From Rhodobacterales bacterium CG2_30_65_12 (lineage in GTDB: Bacteria; Pseudomonadota; Alphaproteobacteria; Rhodobacterales; Rhodobacteraceae): a stretch of 11,115 nt of DNA. Below, piece by piece: positions 1-6,356 of the stretch (its first letter is position 1; every line of letters starts with the position of its first letter). The notes below the pieces were generated by a model. The model did no database searches, was not told the DNA's origin, and worked only from the letters and a program-made list of their open reading frames with translations. Both the position numbers and the translations under genes were made by a program. The stretch covers positions 1-11,115 of the forward strand of contig MNZL01000050.1 in assembly GCA_001873585.1 (NCBI GenBank), written 5' to 3'.

Positions 1-137
1 ATGCGCAGCACCTCAATCCTGTCGCCCTCAAGCACACCCTCTACCAGCTCGCCCGGAAGCGCGCGGGGCACAAATACAGGGCCCGGTGCGATCCCGTCAC
101 CGTGATGTCCAAGCCGCTCGATTCGCGCTTGCATCAT
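1..137 (-). CDS. Class I SAM-dependent RNA methyltransferase, TrmA/RlmD-like (N-terminal fragment, cut by window edge)
   Basis: Only the first 45 codons are visible; the gene runs off the left edge. The peptide starts MMQARIERLGHHGDGIAPGP and continues with a VPRALPGE segment. This is the small basic beta-barrel (TRAM-like) N-terminus typical of the RNA uracil-C5 methyltransferase family related to RlmD/TrmA, in which the barrel binds RNA and the downstream Rossmann domain binds S-adenosylmethionine. The catalytic domain is outside the window, so substrate (23S rRNA or tRNA uridine) cannot be assigned. The first ATG (137-135) overlaps the cca stop (136-134) as ATGA; a second in-frame ATG follows immediately. 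It is the last visible gene of the hslO chain, and RNA modification fits beside a tRNA-end enzyme. The family call rests on the N-terminus alone. Confidence 0.72.
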   Translation of the reverse strand, partial: MMQARIERLGHHGDGIAPGPVFVPRALPGELVEGVLEGDRIEVLR

Positions 138-1297
138 TCCTGCTCTCCAAGCAGGTCATCGCGCCCAAGCCGGAATCCTGACTTGACCCAGCAACGTTCC
201 AGCTCCTTCAGCCGCGCCCCCAGAGCTGCGCCCTCGAACTGAGGCATAAGCTCGCGCGGCTCAACGGGAAAAACGGCCGACGCCCCCGTTTCGAGCAAGG
301 ATTCGAGATCTTCGGGGAGCGGGCGTTCCAGCACGGCGGAATTGAGAAGAGCCACGTCGCGCCCCTCTTTCGCGCCGAGCCAATAACCAAGCTCCGCCCC
401 GCTGGCGGCGCTCCCCTGGTGCTCGAACAGCCGCGCAAGGTGGCGCGCTTCCGCCTTCGACAGCCTCAGCCGCTCCATGTGATCTTCGCCGCCGAGGCAG
501 GCGAGCCGGCGCATCGGGTCCGGGGCGACACCCAGCGTTTGCTCATGGTGCACCAAGATCGGCAGAGACCGCGCGTCGGCACCGGGCAGGACATGGGCCA
601 GAACGCCGGTCTGCGCCATCGCCGCCACGCTCGGCGCGGGGTCGGGTGCGGCGAGAAGCTTCTTGATCTCGGTGCCTACGCGTTCTCGTGAAAGTGTCTC
701 TAATCCAGCCGAAAGCTCGGCAACCGCAGCCATAGCCTCTGCGTCGAGTCCTCCTGCCGGATCGCCATACCAGGCGTGAAATCGAAAGAACCGCAGAATG
801 CGCAGGTAGTCTTCGCGGATACGCGCGCGGGCATCGTCGATAAAGCGCACGCGCCGCGCTTCGAGGTCTGGCAAGCCGCCGAGCGGATCGGCGATCTCTC
901 CGCTGGCTTTGGCATAGAGCGCGTTCATGGTGAAATCGCGCCGGTGTGCGTCTTCCGCGATCGAACCGGCGTAGGCGACCACGGCGCGCCGCCCGTCGGT
1001 TTCCACGTCGCGGCGAAAGGTTGTCACCTCGAAGGGTTCGCCGTGAACCACCACGGTCACGGTGCCGTGCTCGAACCCGGTCGGAACAGGGTGGAACCCA
1101 GATGCCTTGGCCAGCTCCGTAACCCGCTCGGGCGGGGCGTCGGTGGTGATATCAATATCGGTTATCGCAGCGCCAAGGAGGGCATTGCGCACACAACCGC
1201 CAACAAACCAGGCTTGGTGCCCCGCTCGCATCAGCATCGCCGCAACCGCTTGCGGCGCGGCCGTAGTAAGCCAGGAATCGGTGATTCGCCGCGTCAT
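134..1297 (-). CDS. cca: CCA tRNA nucleotidyltransferase (class II, poly(A) polymerase family)
   Basis: The product (387 aa) should add or repair the 3'-terminal CCA of tRNAs from CTP and ATP in the cytoplasm. The class II nucleotidyltransferase head is clear: GGCVRNALLG at residues 33-42, the metal-binding D47-x-D49 pair, EVTTFRRD at 90-97, the sugar-selecting RRDFTMNA at 119-126, and the nucleobase-template helix REDYLRILRFFRF at 161-173. A helical neck/body with few conserved residues follows. Length is normal for the alphaproteobacterial form; no HD phosphohydrolase domain is seen. Poly(A) polymerases share the fold, but the compact size and the ED..R..RF helix favour the CCA enzyme. The ATG (1297-1295) shares one base with the upstream Nudix stop (TAATG), implying translational coupling. 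Its own stop overlaps the next gene by 4 bp. Confidence 0.93.
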   Translation of the reverse strand: MTRRITDSWLTTAAPQAVAAMLMRAGHQAWFVGGCVRNALLGAAITDIDITTDAPPERVTELAKASGFHPVPTGFEHGTVTVVVHGEPFEVTTFRRDVETDGRRAVVAYAGSIAEDAHRRDFTMNALYAKASGEIADPLGGLPDLEARRVRFIDDARARIREDYLRILRFFRFHAWYGDPAGGLDAEAMAAVAELSAGLETLSRERVGTEIKKLLAAPDPAPSVAAMAQTGVLAHVLPGADARSLPILVHHEQTLGVAPDPMRRLACLGGEDHMERLRLSKAEARHLARLFEHQGSAASGAELGYWLGAKEGRDVALLNSAVLERPLPEDLESLLETGASAVFPVEPRELMPQFEGAALGARLKELERCWVKSGFRLGRDDLLGEQE

Positions 1298-1887
1298 TAT
1301 CCCATCGCCTCTGCCAGTGTTCGCAATATCCGCGCCGTCGCGCCCCAGATGTAATAGGGGCCATATGGCACGGCCAGGAACCGCCGGCGTTTACCGCGCA
1401 AGAATCGCGATTCGATGCGGTAATTCGCCGGATCGGCGATATGCGAGAACGGCACGGAAAACACCTCGTCAACCTCGCCAATCTCCCGCGATGGCGTAAA
1501 TGCGTCACTGATCCAGCCCAATACCGGCGTAACGGTGAAACCGGTAACCGTTTCATGCGGCGGCAGAGCGCCCAACACCTCAACCTTGCGGCGCGGCAAC
1601 CCCACCTCTTCGCCCGCCTCGCGCAACGCCGCATCAATCGCGCTGGCATCGGTCGGCTCAAGCTTGCCGCCGGGAAAAGCGATCTGACCGGGGTGGTGCT
1701 GCAGGCCCGAGGCGCGCTTGGTGAGGATCAACCGAGGGGTTTCACCGGCCTGAAACGCCACCAGCACGGCGGCGGGGCGCAGGCGCAGGCCGGCGGGGCG
1801 AAAATCTGGGTTCAGGTCAAAGTCCGACGACGGACTCCCCCGCCCCACCGCCGCGCGCAGGCGGATGATCGGATCAACCGTCGTCAC
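1297..1887 (-). CDS. Nudix hydrolase, CoA pyrophosphatase type (NudL-like)
   Basis: The 196-aa product probably cleaves the pyrophosphate bond of coenzyme A or oxidised/acyl-CoA to 3',5'-ADP and phosphopantetheine derivatives. The CoA-specific signature is present: LTKRASGLQHHPGQIAFPGG at residues 55-74, running into the catalytic REAGEEVGL at 89-97. Spacing between the Gly pair and REAGEE is one residue longer than the canonical GX5EX7REUXEEXGU box, which I recall as usual for this branch. A start at ATG 1947 is possible but would overlap hslO by 74 bp with a basic, unconserved-looking N-terminus. GTG at 1887-1885 is preferred because a perfect AGGAGG lies 6 nt upstream and the overlap falls to 14 bp. 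The gene sits between hslO and cca and is probably coupled to both. Substrate is inferred from the family. Confidence 0.88.
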   Translation of the reverse strand: MTTVDPIIRLRAAVGRGSPSSDFDLNPDFRPAGLRLRPAAVLVAFQAGETPRLILTKRASGLQHHPGQIAFPGGKLEPTDASAIDAALREAGEEVGLPRRKVEVLGALPPHETVTGFTVTPVLGWISDAFTPSREIGEVDEVFSVPFSHIADPANYRIESRFLRGKRRRFLAVPYGPYYIWGATARILRTLAEAMG

Positions 1888-2857
1888 CCTTGGCCTCCTG
1901 GGCTTTAAGTCCGAGCGTTTCGGGATCAAACTCGTAATGCGCGCCACAGAACTGGCAATCGGCAGTAACCACGCCCGCCTCGGTGGTCATATACGCGATG
2001 TCTTTGCGCGAATAGATCGACAGGCTCTCTCGCACGCGCGTTGCAGAGCAAGTGCACCCAAATCCCACCGGAACCGGATCAAACACCCGCGGCGCTTCTT
2101 CGTGAAACAGGCGCACCAGCAATTGCGTGGGCTGGATTGCCGGGCCGATCAGCTCGGCCTCGGTGACGGTTTCGAGCAGGATATTCGCACGCGCCCAGTT
2201 TTCGAGCTCATCCTCGTCCGCCAGCAGATCGGTGGGCCGCAAGAGCCCATTTGCCTCACCGTCTTCGGCGACGCGCGGCGGCACGCCCGGCATTTTCTGC
2301 AGCATCACGCCGCCGGCGCGCCACCCATCAGCCTCGCGCCTGAAGCTTAGAGCAAACCGGGTCGGAAGCTGCTCGGATTGGGCAAAATAGGTCTGCGCAC
2401 AATCTGCCAGCGATTGCCCGGCAATCGGCGTGAGCCCTGAATAGGGAGTCGTGCCCTTGCCCTGGTCGATCAGAACCGCAAAGTAACCGCGCCCGATCTG
2501 CGCAAAAGGATCCCCGTTGCCCGCGAGGCGCTCGCCGTCAAAGCTGGCATAAGCACGAATGCGGCCCGGCGCACCGTCGGTCTCAGGCGCATAGTAATCC
2601 GTGGCCACCAGCCGCGCCGGGCCATCACCCCGGATTTGCAGCGAAAGCTTCCAGCGTAGTTTGATCGCCGGGCCGATCAGCGCGGTCAGAATCGCCGCCT
2701 CGGCCACCAGCGCTTCGATCACCGGCGGGTAATCGTGCTGCGCTAGGATCTTGTCGAGCGTGCCGTCAAGCCGCACGACGCGGCCGCGAATATCGCTGCG
2801 GTCGAGCTGGAACGGCAGCACGGTATCGTCCCAGGCGATCTTTGATCCAAGGCTCAT
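1874..2857 (-). CDS. hslO: Redox-regulated molecular chaperone Hsp33
   Basis: This is a cytoplasmic holdase chaperone activated by oxidative unfolding, when its zinc-binding cysteines form disulfides. The 327-aa product has the N-terminal Hsp33 core (about residues 10-230, including the GKGTTPYSGLTPI stretch) and the C-terminal redox switch: C268-x-C270, a 30-residue spacer, then C301-x-x-C304, the family's CXC/CXXC zinc centre. All four cysteines are present, so the switch should work. The frame stays open far upstream, but that part is antisense to the divergent Nudix gene. MSLGSKIAW at 2857 is the first start that leaves an intergenic gap; an in-frame ATG at 2890 (11 codons earlier) is an alternative, and neither has a strong Shine-Dalgarno. 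It is the first gene of the minus-strand chain, and its stop overlaps the Nudix start by 14 bp. Confidence 0.94.
   Translation of the reverse strand: MSLGSKIAWDDTVLPFQLDRSDIRGRVVRLDGTLDKILAQHDYPPVIEALVAEAAILTALIGPAIKLRWKLSLQIRGDGPARLVATDYYAPETDGAPGRIRAYASFDGERLAGNGDPFAQIGRGYFAVLIDQGKGTTPYSGLTPIAGQSLADCAQTYFAQSEQLPTRFALSFRREADGWRAGGVMLQKMPGVPPRVAEDGEANGLLRPTDLLADEDELENWARANILLETVTEAELIGPAIQPTQLLVRLFHEEAPRVFDPVPVGFGCTCSATRVRESLSIYSRKDIAYMTTEAGVVTADCQFCGAHYEFDPETLGLKAQEAKGDDG
1894..1899 (-). promoter_or_regulatory. Ribosome-binding site that sets the GTG start of the CoA-type Nudix gene
   Basis: On the minus strand AGGAGG occurs here, inside the last codons of hslO, 6 nt before GTG at 1887-1885. 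This is the best Shine-Dalgarno match in the four-gene chain and decides for the GTG over the upstream in-frame ATG at 1947. Confidence 0.75.
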
Positions 2858-2872
2858 TTCGTGCTTTCCCCA

Positions 2873-2902
2873 TTGCCTTTGGCTTCGCATACCCGGTCTA
2901 AT
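2873..2902 (+). promoter_or_regulatory. Candidate sigma70-like promoter for the plus-strand Nudix gene
   Basis: TTGCCT (2873-2878), an 18-bp spacer and TCTAAT (2897-2902) match the -35 and -10 consensus at 4/6 and 5/6. They lie 27 bp upstream of the ATG at 2930. The elements occupy the hslO/Nudix divergent gap, so regulation of the two genes may interfere. The call is by eye only. Confidence 0.4.
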
Positions 2903-2914
2903 CGGCAGGAGCAA
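2886..2914 (-). promoter_or_regulatory. Weak candidate promoter for the hslO chain
   Basis: On the minus strand TTGCTC (2914-2909), 17 bp, then TATGCG (2891-2886) give half-matches to -35 and -10 at the right spacing and distance from the hslO ATG at 2857. It overlaps the candidate plus-strand promoter. No RpoH-type heat-shock promoter was recognised. Support is weak. Confidence 0.2.
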
Positions 2915-2929
2915 CAGAGGGGGCGGGCG

Positions 2930-3367
2930 ATGATCCGGCGCTATGGCGAAGCACGGCGAACCGACACGGCCTATCGGCTGCGCGCCGGCATTTATGCCAT
3001 CCTGCCGCTGGGCCGCGAGGTGCTGCTGACGCACCAGGCCGCGCCGATCCCCGAGTTTCAATTGCCTGGCGGCGGGATCGACCCGGGCGAAAGCCCGCTC
3101 GCGGCACTGCACCGCGAGGTGCTCGAGGAAACCGGCTGGCGTATTGCCGCGCCACGGCGTCTGGGCGCCTTCCGCCGGTTTACCTTCATGCCAGACTACG
3201 AGATCTGGGCTGAAAAGCTGTGCCACGTCTACTTCGCCCGGCCCGTGCGCCAGGTTGCGCCCCCGAGCGAGCCCGGCCACATTGCGCTCTGGACCCAAGG
3301 CAAAATTGCGGCCGAGATCATCGGGAACGATGGCGACCGGGCGTTTCTCAAGGGCTACTTTGGCTGA
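2930..3367 (+). CDS. Nudix hydrolase (NTP pyrophosphohydrolase type, substrate unknown)
   Basis: This 145-aa single-domain protein carries a textbook Nudix box GX5EX7REUXEEXGU at residues 48-70 (G48, E54, R62-E63, E66-E67, G69), inside LPGGGIDPGE and REVLEETGW. The family hydrolyses nucleoside diphosphates linked to another moiety (oxidised dNTPs, nucleotide sugars, dinucleotide polyphosphates). The substrate cannot be read from the sequence, and the CoA motif of the neighbouring Nudix gene is absent, so the two are not a recent duplication. The start at ATG 2930 is preceded by a G-rich GAGGGGG run about 7 nt away; an upstream start near 2861 would overlap hslO and add an unconserved-looking tail. 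The gene is divergent from hslO (72-bp gap). Its 3' end overlaps the receiver/phosphatase gene tail to tail by 13 bp. Confidence 0.87.
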   Translation: MIRRYGEARRTDTAYRLRAGIYAILPLGREVLLTHQAAPIPEFQLPGGGIDPGESPLAALHREVLEETGWRIAAPRRLGAFRRFTFMPDYEIWAEKLCHVYFARPVRQVAPPSEPGHIALWTQGKIAAEIIGNDGDRAFLKGYFG

Positions 3368-4647
3368 CTCACCTCTCCGCCCCCTCGAAACTCGATCATT
3401 GCACAGGATATATCATCGGAAAAATCCAGCGTGCCGCAGAAATCATCGAGGTTCCAGACCAACGCCGCGAGAAGCGCGCCTGATGACAGCCGGGCGTTTT
3501 GCGTAAGCAGCTGTGCGAAGCCCTCTTCCTCTAGCATCACTCCATCTTGCCCCGCGCATTCGGTGAATCCGTCGGAATAGAGCAAAAGCCGCTCACCCGG
3601 AGCGAGCCGCAGGTGCCAGTGATCATACTCCGCCTGTTCGAACAGGCCGATGGGCATGCCGCTCTGGCCCACGTACTCTACCCGCGCATCCGCGCGCAAC
3701 AGCGCTGGGTTCGGGTGGCCGCATTGAGTTATCTCCACATCCCCGGTGGCAAGATCGAGATAGGCCAGCGCAATGGTGAAATAATGGTCTGACTGCATTT
3801 CTTCGAGCATCAGGGTATTGAGCAGTGTTGCCACCTCCTGCGGAGGACGGGCCACGTATGAGCCATCCACGTCGCGCACCAAGGCGATATTTTGCTCTTG
3901 CGCGCCGTCCGAGAGATAGCCCGCAAGGCGCGCTGTGAGCAACGCCGAGGCAATCCCGTGGCCGGATACGTCGATCGAATAGACCGCCACCTTACCCGGC
4001 CCGGCCCGAAACAAGCCCACGAGATCACCGCCGACATGGCCCGAGGGCTGCAGCAGAAGCGAGACCGAGGCAGAGCCAAAATCACGAAACCGTTCGCGCA
4101 CCAGCGATTGCTGCATCTTGCGCGCCTCGACGAGATCGCGGTCAAGCGCATCGTATAGCGCGCTGATCTCCTCAAGCGTGGAAGAAACCAACCGGTTTTT
4201 CTCGCTGAGCTCCCGCTCCATTTTCAGGATCCGGTCGCCGGCGTTGATCCGCGCCAGCAGCTCGCCGGCGTTGACCGGCTTTGTCAAAAAATCGTCGGCA
4301 CCCACGTCAAGCCCCCGCGCAACCGCGCCCTTCTCGCTTTTCGACGTAAGCAAGATGAAATAGATATAGCGCCCACGCGGCAGGGCACGCACCTGCCGAC
4401 ACAGCTCGAGCCCGTCCATCCCCGGCATCATCCAGTCCGACAGCACCAGATCGGGCGGATCGGTGCGAGCGATCTCCAACGCCTCTTCACCTGAGCCAGC
4501 ATCGACAACCGAGAATCCTTGCCGGGCCAGCGACGCAGAGAGCAGCGCGCGCTGCGCACGCGAATCGTCGACCACCAGAACGTGATTGATCGTGCCTTGC
4601 GCCCGGAGCGGGCGCGCCGCCGAGCCTTTTGAATTGAGCACCGTCAC
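3355..4647 (-). CDS. Response regulator receiver fused to PP2C/SpoIIE-type serine phosphatase (RsbU/RbaY-like)
   Basis: The 430-aa protein joins two domains. A CheY-like receiver (about 20-140) has acidic pair D27-D28, phospho-acceptor D71 in SDWMMPGMDG, T101 and K123. A coiled linker (about 143-185, ending DLVEARKMQQSL) connects it to a SpoIIE/PP2C phosphatase (about 195-425) with metal-binding aspartates D208 (GGD) and D226 (DVSGHG), YSDGFTEC and SDDIS. Such proteins dephosphorylate an STAS-domain anti-anti-sigma factor when the receiver is phosphorylated, driving a partner-switching cascade; RbaY of Rhodobacter capsulatus is the comparison I have in mind. No kinase, STAS protein or anti-sigma factor is nearby. 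The GTG at 4647 follows an AAAGGGG; TTG 4668 and GTG 4641 are alternatives, shifting numbering by +7 or -2. It is divergent from an Hpt gene. Confidence 0.9.
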   Translation of the reverse strand: MTVLNSKGSAARPLRAQGTINHVLVVDDSRAQRALLSASLARQGFSVVDAGSGEEALEIARTDPPDLVLSDWMMPGMDGLELCRQVRALPRGRYIYFILLTSKSEKGAVARGLDVGADDFLTKPVNAGELLARINAGDRILKMERELSEKNRLVSSTLEEISALYDALDRDLVEARKMQQSLVRERFRDFGSASVSLLLQPSGHVGGDLVGLFRAGPGKVAVYSIDVSGHGIASALLTARLAGYLSDGAQEQNIALVRDVDGSYVARPPQEVATLLNTLMLEEMQSDHYFTIALAYLDLATGDVEITQCGHPNPALLRADARVEYVGQSGMPIGLFEQAEYDHWHLRLAPGERLLLYSDGFTECAGQDGVMLEEEGFAQLLTQNARLSSGALLAALVWNLDDFCGTLDFSDDISCAMIEFRGGGEVSQPK

Positions 4648-4689
4648 GACACCCCTTTCAGCACACAACAGGACTACCTTCGAGCGGCA

Positions 4690-4706
4690 TAGGCCCGAAC
4701 GGCCTA
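4690..4706. repeat. 17-bp perfect inverted repeat upstream of the receiver/phosphatase gene
   Basis: TAGGCC, 5-nt centre CGAAC, then GGCCTA: a perfect 6-bp dyad lying 43-59 bp upstream of the preferred phosphatase start. No T-run follows on either strand, so it is not an intrinsic terminator. It could be an operator or a small hairpin in the phosphatase leader. The right arm overlaps a CtrA-like site by 3 bp. Confidence 0.5.
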
Positions 4707-4718
4707 ACAGTCGGTTAA
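4704..4718. promoter_or_regulatory. CtrA-like binding site 1 (15 bp, one mismatch)
   Basis: CTAACAGTCGGTTAA fits the alphaproteobacterial CtrA pattern TTAA-N7-TTAA with one mismatch in the left half. It lies in the gap between the receiver/phosphatase gene and the Hpt gene, 57 bp from the former's start. The match was found by eye, and short AT motifs occur by chance in AT-richer gaps. Confidence 0.3.
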
Positions 4719-4744
4719 ACCTAAAATTTTGCTTTTTTCCCGTG

Positions 4745-4759
4745 GTAACGGGGCGTTAA
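4745..4759. promoter_or_regulatory. CtrA-like binding site 2 (15 bp, one mismatch)
   Basis: GTAACGGGGCGTTAA also fits TTAA-N7-TTAA with one mismatch, in the same half as site 1. It starts 41 bp (about four helical turns) after site 1 and ends 41 bp before the Hpt ATG. A 5-bp stem, CCCGT-GGTA-ACGGG (4739-4752), overlaps it. Confidence 0.3.
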
Positions 4760-4800
4760 GACCCATCGGCGATGCTACATGCGAAGACCAGGAGGCCGGC

Positions 4801-5112
4801 ATGATTGATTGGGCACGGGTGCAAGACCTGAAGGACGAAATTGGCGAGGAAGATTTTGCCGAGGTGGCTGAAATGTTCATGGCCGAGGCCGAAGAGGTGA
4901 TTGCGCGCCTGAGTGCCGCTCCCGACCCGGCAACCTACGAGGCGGATCTGCACTTCCTGAAATCCTCGGCGCTGAATATGGGGTTTTCCGATCTCTCGGC
5001 GCTGTGCCAGAGTGGAGAGCGCCGCGCCGCCGCCGGTCAGGCGGAAAGCGTCGCGCTTGAGCCCATCTTTGCCGCCTACGCGACCGCCAAAGCAGCGCTC
5101 ATCGCCGCCTAG
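4801..5112 (+). CDS. Histidine phosphotransfer (Hpt) domain protein
   Basis: This 103-aa protein is essentially one Hpt four-helix bundle. The phospho-accepting histidine is H51 in HFLKSSALNMGF (51-62), a good match to the Hpt HxLKGxSxxxG pattern, with Ser replacing the usual Gly after Lys. Free Hpt proteins shuttle phosphoryl groups between a hybrid histidine kinase and a separate receiver. The adjacent, divergently transcribed receiver/phosphatase is an obvious candidate partner, but this is inference. The start at ATG 4801 has an ideal AGGAGG 5 nt upstream; the frame is open to about 4729, but that part is non-coding-looking and AT-rich. The gene ends in CTAG, which is shared with the stop codon of convergent ilvA. 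Possible CtrA-type control is noted under the upstream sites. Confidence 0.88.
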   Translation: MIDWARVQDLKDEIGEEDFAEVAEMFMAEAEEVIARLSAAPDPATYEADLHFLKSSALNMGFSDLSALCQSGERRAAAGQAESVALEPIFAAYATAKAALIAA

Positions 5113-6356
5113 AGGATGAACTCACCGATCAGCTCGTCTTCAGTCACATCCGTATAGGTAAAGCCATTTTCCTCAAGCCGGGCAAACAGACGCTGGAAAT
5201 TCTCGGGGGCCTTGGTTTCAATCCCGATCAGCACGGTGCCGAAGTTGCGCGCGGATTTCTTGAGGTATTCAAACCGGGCGATATCGTCATCCGGGCCGAG
5301 AATCTCGAGAAAATCGCGCAGCGCGCCGGGGCGTTGCGGCAGGCGCAGGAGAAAGTACTTCTTGAGCCCCGAATAGCGCTGCGCGCGCTCTTTCACTTCC
5401 GGCAGGCGCTCAAAATCGAAGTTGCCGCCCGAGGTAATGCAAACCACCGTCTTGCCCCGGATTTGCTTGGCAAGTTCCCCGAGCGCATCGACGGCCAAAG
5501 CGCCGGCCGGCTCCAGCACGATTCCCTCGACGTTGAGCATCTCCAGGATGGTCACGCAGATCCGATCTTCCGGTGCGGTAAGCACATGATCGAGCGGCAC
5601 GTCGGCGAGCGCCTCGAAGGTAAGCTCGCCCACGCGCGCCACGGCGGCGCCATCTACGAAGGTATCCACCTTCGAGAGCGAAACCGGGTGGCCCGCCGCC
5701 AGCGCCGCCATCAGGCTTGCGCCCCCGGCCGGCTCGACATAGCGAAGATCGACATCGGGAGCGGCCTCGCCGAGATAGGTCTTGATTCCGGCCCCGAGGC
5801 CGCCGCCGCCCACTGGCAGCACAACAATGTCGGGCACCGTGCCGATCTGGTCGAGCATCTCGACTGCCACGCTCGCCTGGCCCTCGATCACATCCGGATC
5901 GTTGAACGGGGCAAGAAAGCACGCCCCGGCCTCACCGCAATAGGCCTGAGCCGCCGCGAGGGTATCGTCAAAATAGTCTCCAACAAGCCGGATTTCGACA
6001 CTATCCTTGCCGAAAATACGCGTTTTGTCGATCTTTTGTTGTGGCGTCGTGACCGGCATGAAGATCACCGCGCGCGCACCAAAATGCCGCGCGGCGAAGG
6101 CCACGCCCTGCGCATGGTTGCCCGCGCTCGCACAGACAAAGAGATTTTTCCCGGGGTCTGCCGCGAGCACCTTGCGCATCGCGTTGAAGGCACCGCGGAT
6201 CTTGTAGCTACGCACCGGCGAAAGGTCTTCGCGCTTGAGCCAGATATCGGCCCCGAAGCGCGCCGATAGATGGTCGTTGCGTTGTAGCGGCGTGGGCGGA
6301 AAGAGCTCCCGCATCTTGCGTTCGGCGATCAGCGCCTTGTCTGCGAAATTTGTCAT
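5109..6356 (-). CDS. ilvA: Threonine ammonia-lyase (threonine deaminase), biosynthetic
   Basis: A PLP enzyme converting L-threonine to 2-oxobutanoate and ammonia, the committed step of isoleucine synthesis. The 415-aa protein shows the PLP lysine K52 in SYKIRGAFN, the substrate loop SAGNHAQG (77-84), and the phosphate-binding glycine loop GGGGLG (183-188). A C-terminal ACT-like regulatory domain (about 330-415, beginning at KKYFLLRLPQRPGALRDFLE) should bind isoleucine for feedback inhibition. One regulatory lobe and about 415 residues match the short IlvA form rather than the longer enterobacterial one. The ATG at 6356 has no good Shine-Dalgarno; longer readings to 6449 need TTG or GTG codons and give an arginine-rich, unlikely leader. 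The gene is divergent from argG across 106 bp and shares CTAG with the Hpt gene at its stop. Confidence 0.94.
   Translation of the reverse strand: MTNFADKALIAERKMRELFPPTPLQRNDHLSARFGADIWLKREDLSPVRSYKIRGAFNAMRKVLAADPGKNLFVCASAGNHAQGVAFAARHFGARAVIFMPVTTPQQKIDKTRIFGKDSVEIRLVGDYFDDTLAAAQAYCGEAGACFLAPFNDPDVIEGQASVAVEMLDQIGTVPDIVVLPVGGGGLGAGIKTYLGEAAPDVDLRYVEPAGGASLMAALAAGHPVSLSKVDTFVDGAAVARVGELTFEALADVPLDHVLTAPEDRICVTILEMLNVEGIVLEPAGALAVDALGELAKQIRGKTVVCITSGGNFDFERLPEVKERAQRYSGLKKYFLLRLPQRPGALRDFLEILGPDDDIARFEYLKKSARNFGTVLIGIETKAPENFQRLFARLEENGFTYTDVTEDELIGEFIL

Noticed and set aside
2858..3298. N-terminal extension of the hslO frame upstream of MSLGSK
   Set aside because: The added residues are antisense to the Nudix gene at 2930-3367, resemble no Hsp33 N-terminus and would make the protein far too long.
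1297..3367. Tandem duplication of Nudix genes
   Set aside because: The two proteins share only the generic Nudix box: one has the CoA-pyrophosphatase signature and the other does not. Box spacing also differs, so they are separate subfamilies.
4739..4752. CCCGT-GGTA-ACGGG hairpin beside a T6 run, as a possible terminator
   Set aside because: The T-run precedes the stem on the plus strand, and on the minus strand the stem is followed by A's, so neither orientation gives stem then T-run. It also lies between divergent starts.
5334..6269. Open frame of about 311 codons on the plus strand opposite ilvA, and a similar one on the minus strand opposite argG (6505-7527)
   Set aside because: Both lie entirely within well-identified enzymes, have antisense-type composition (His/Arg-rich) and lack a ribosome-binding site.
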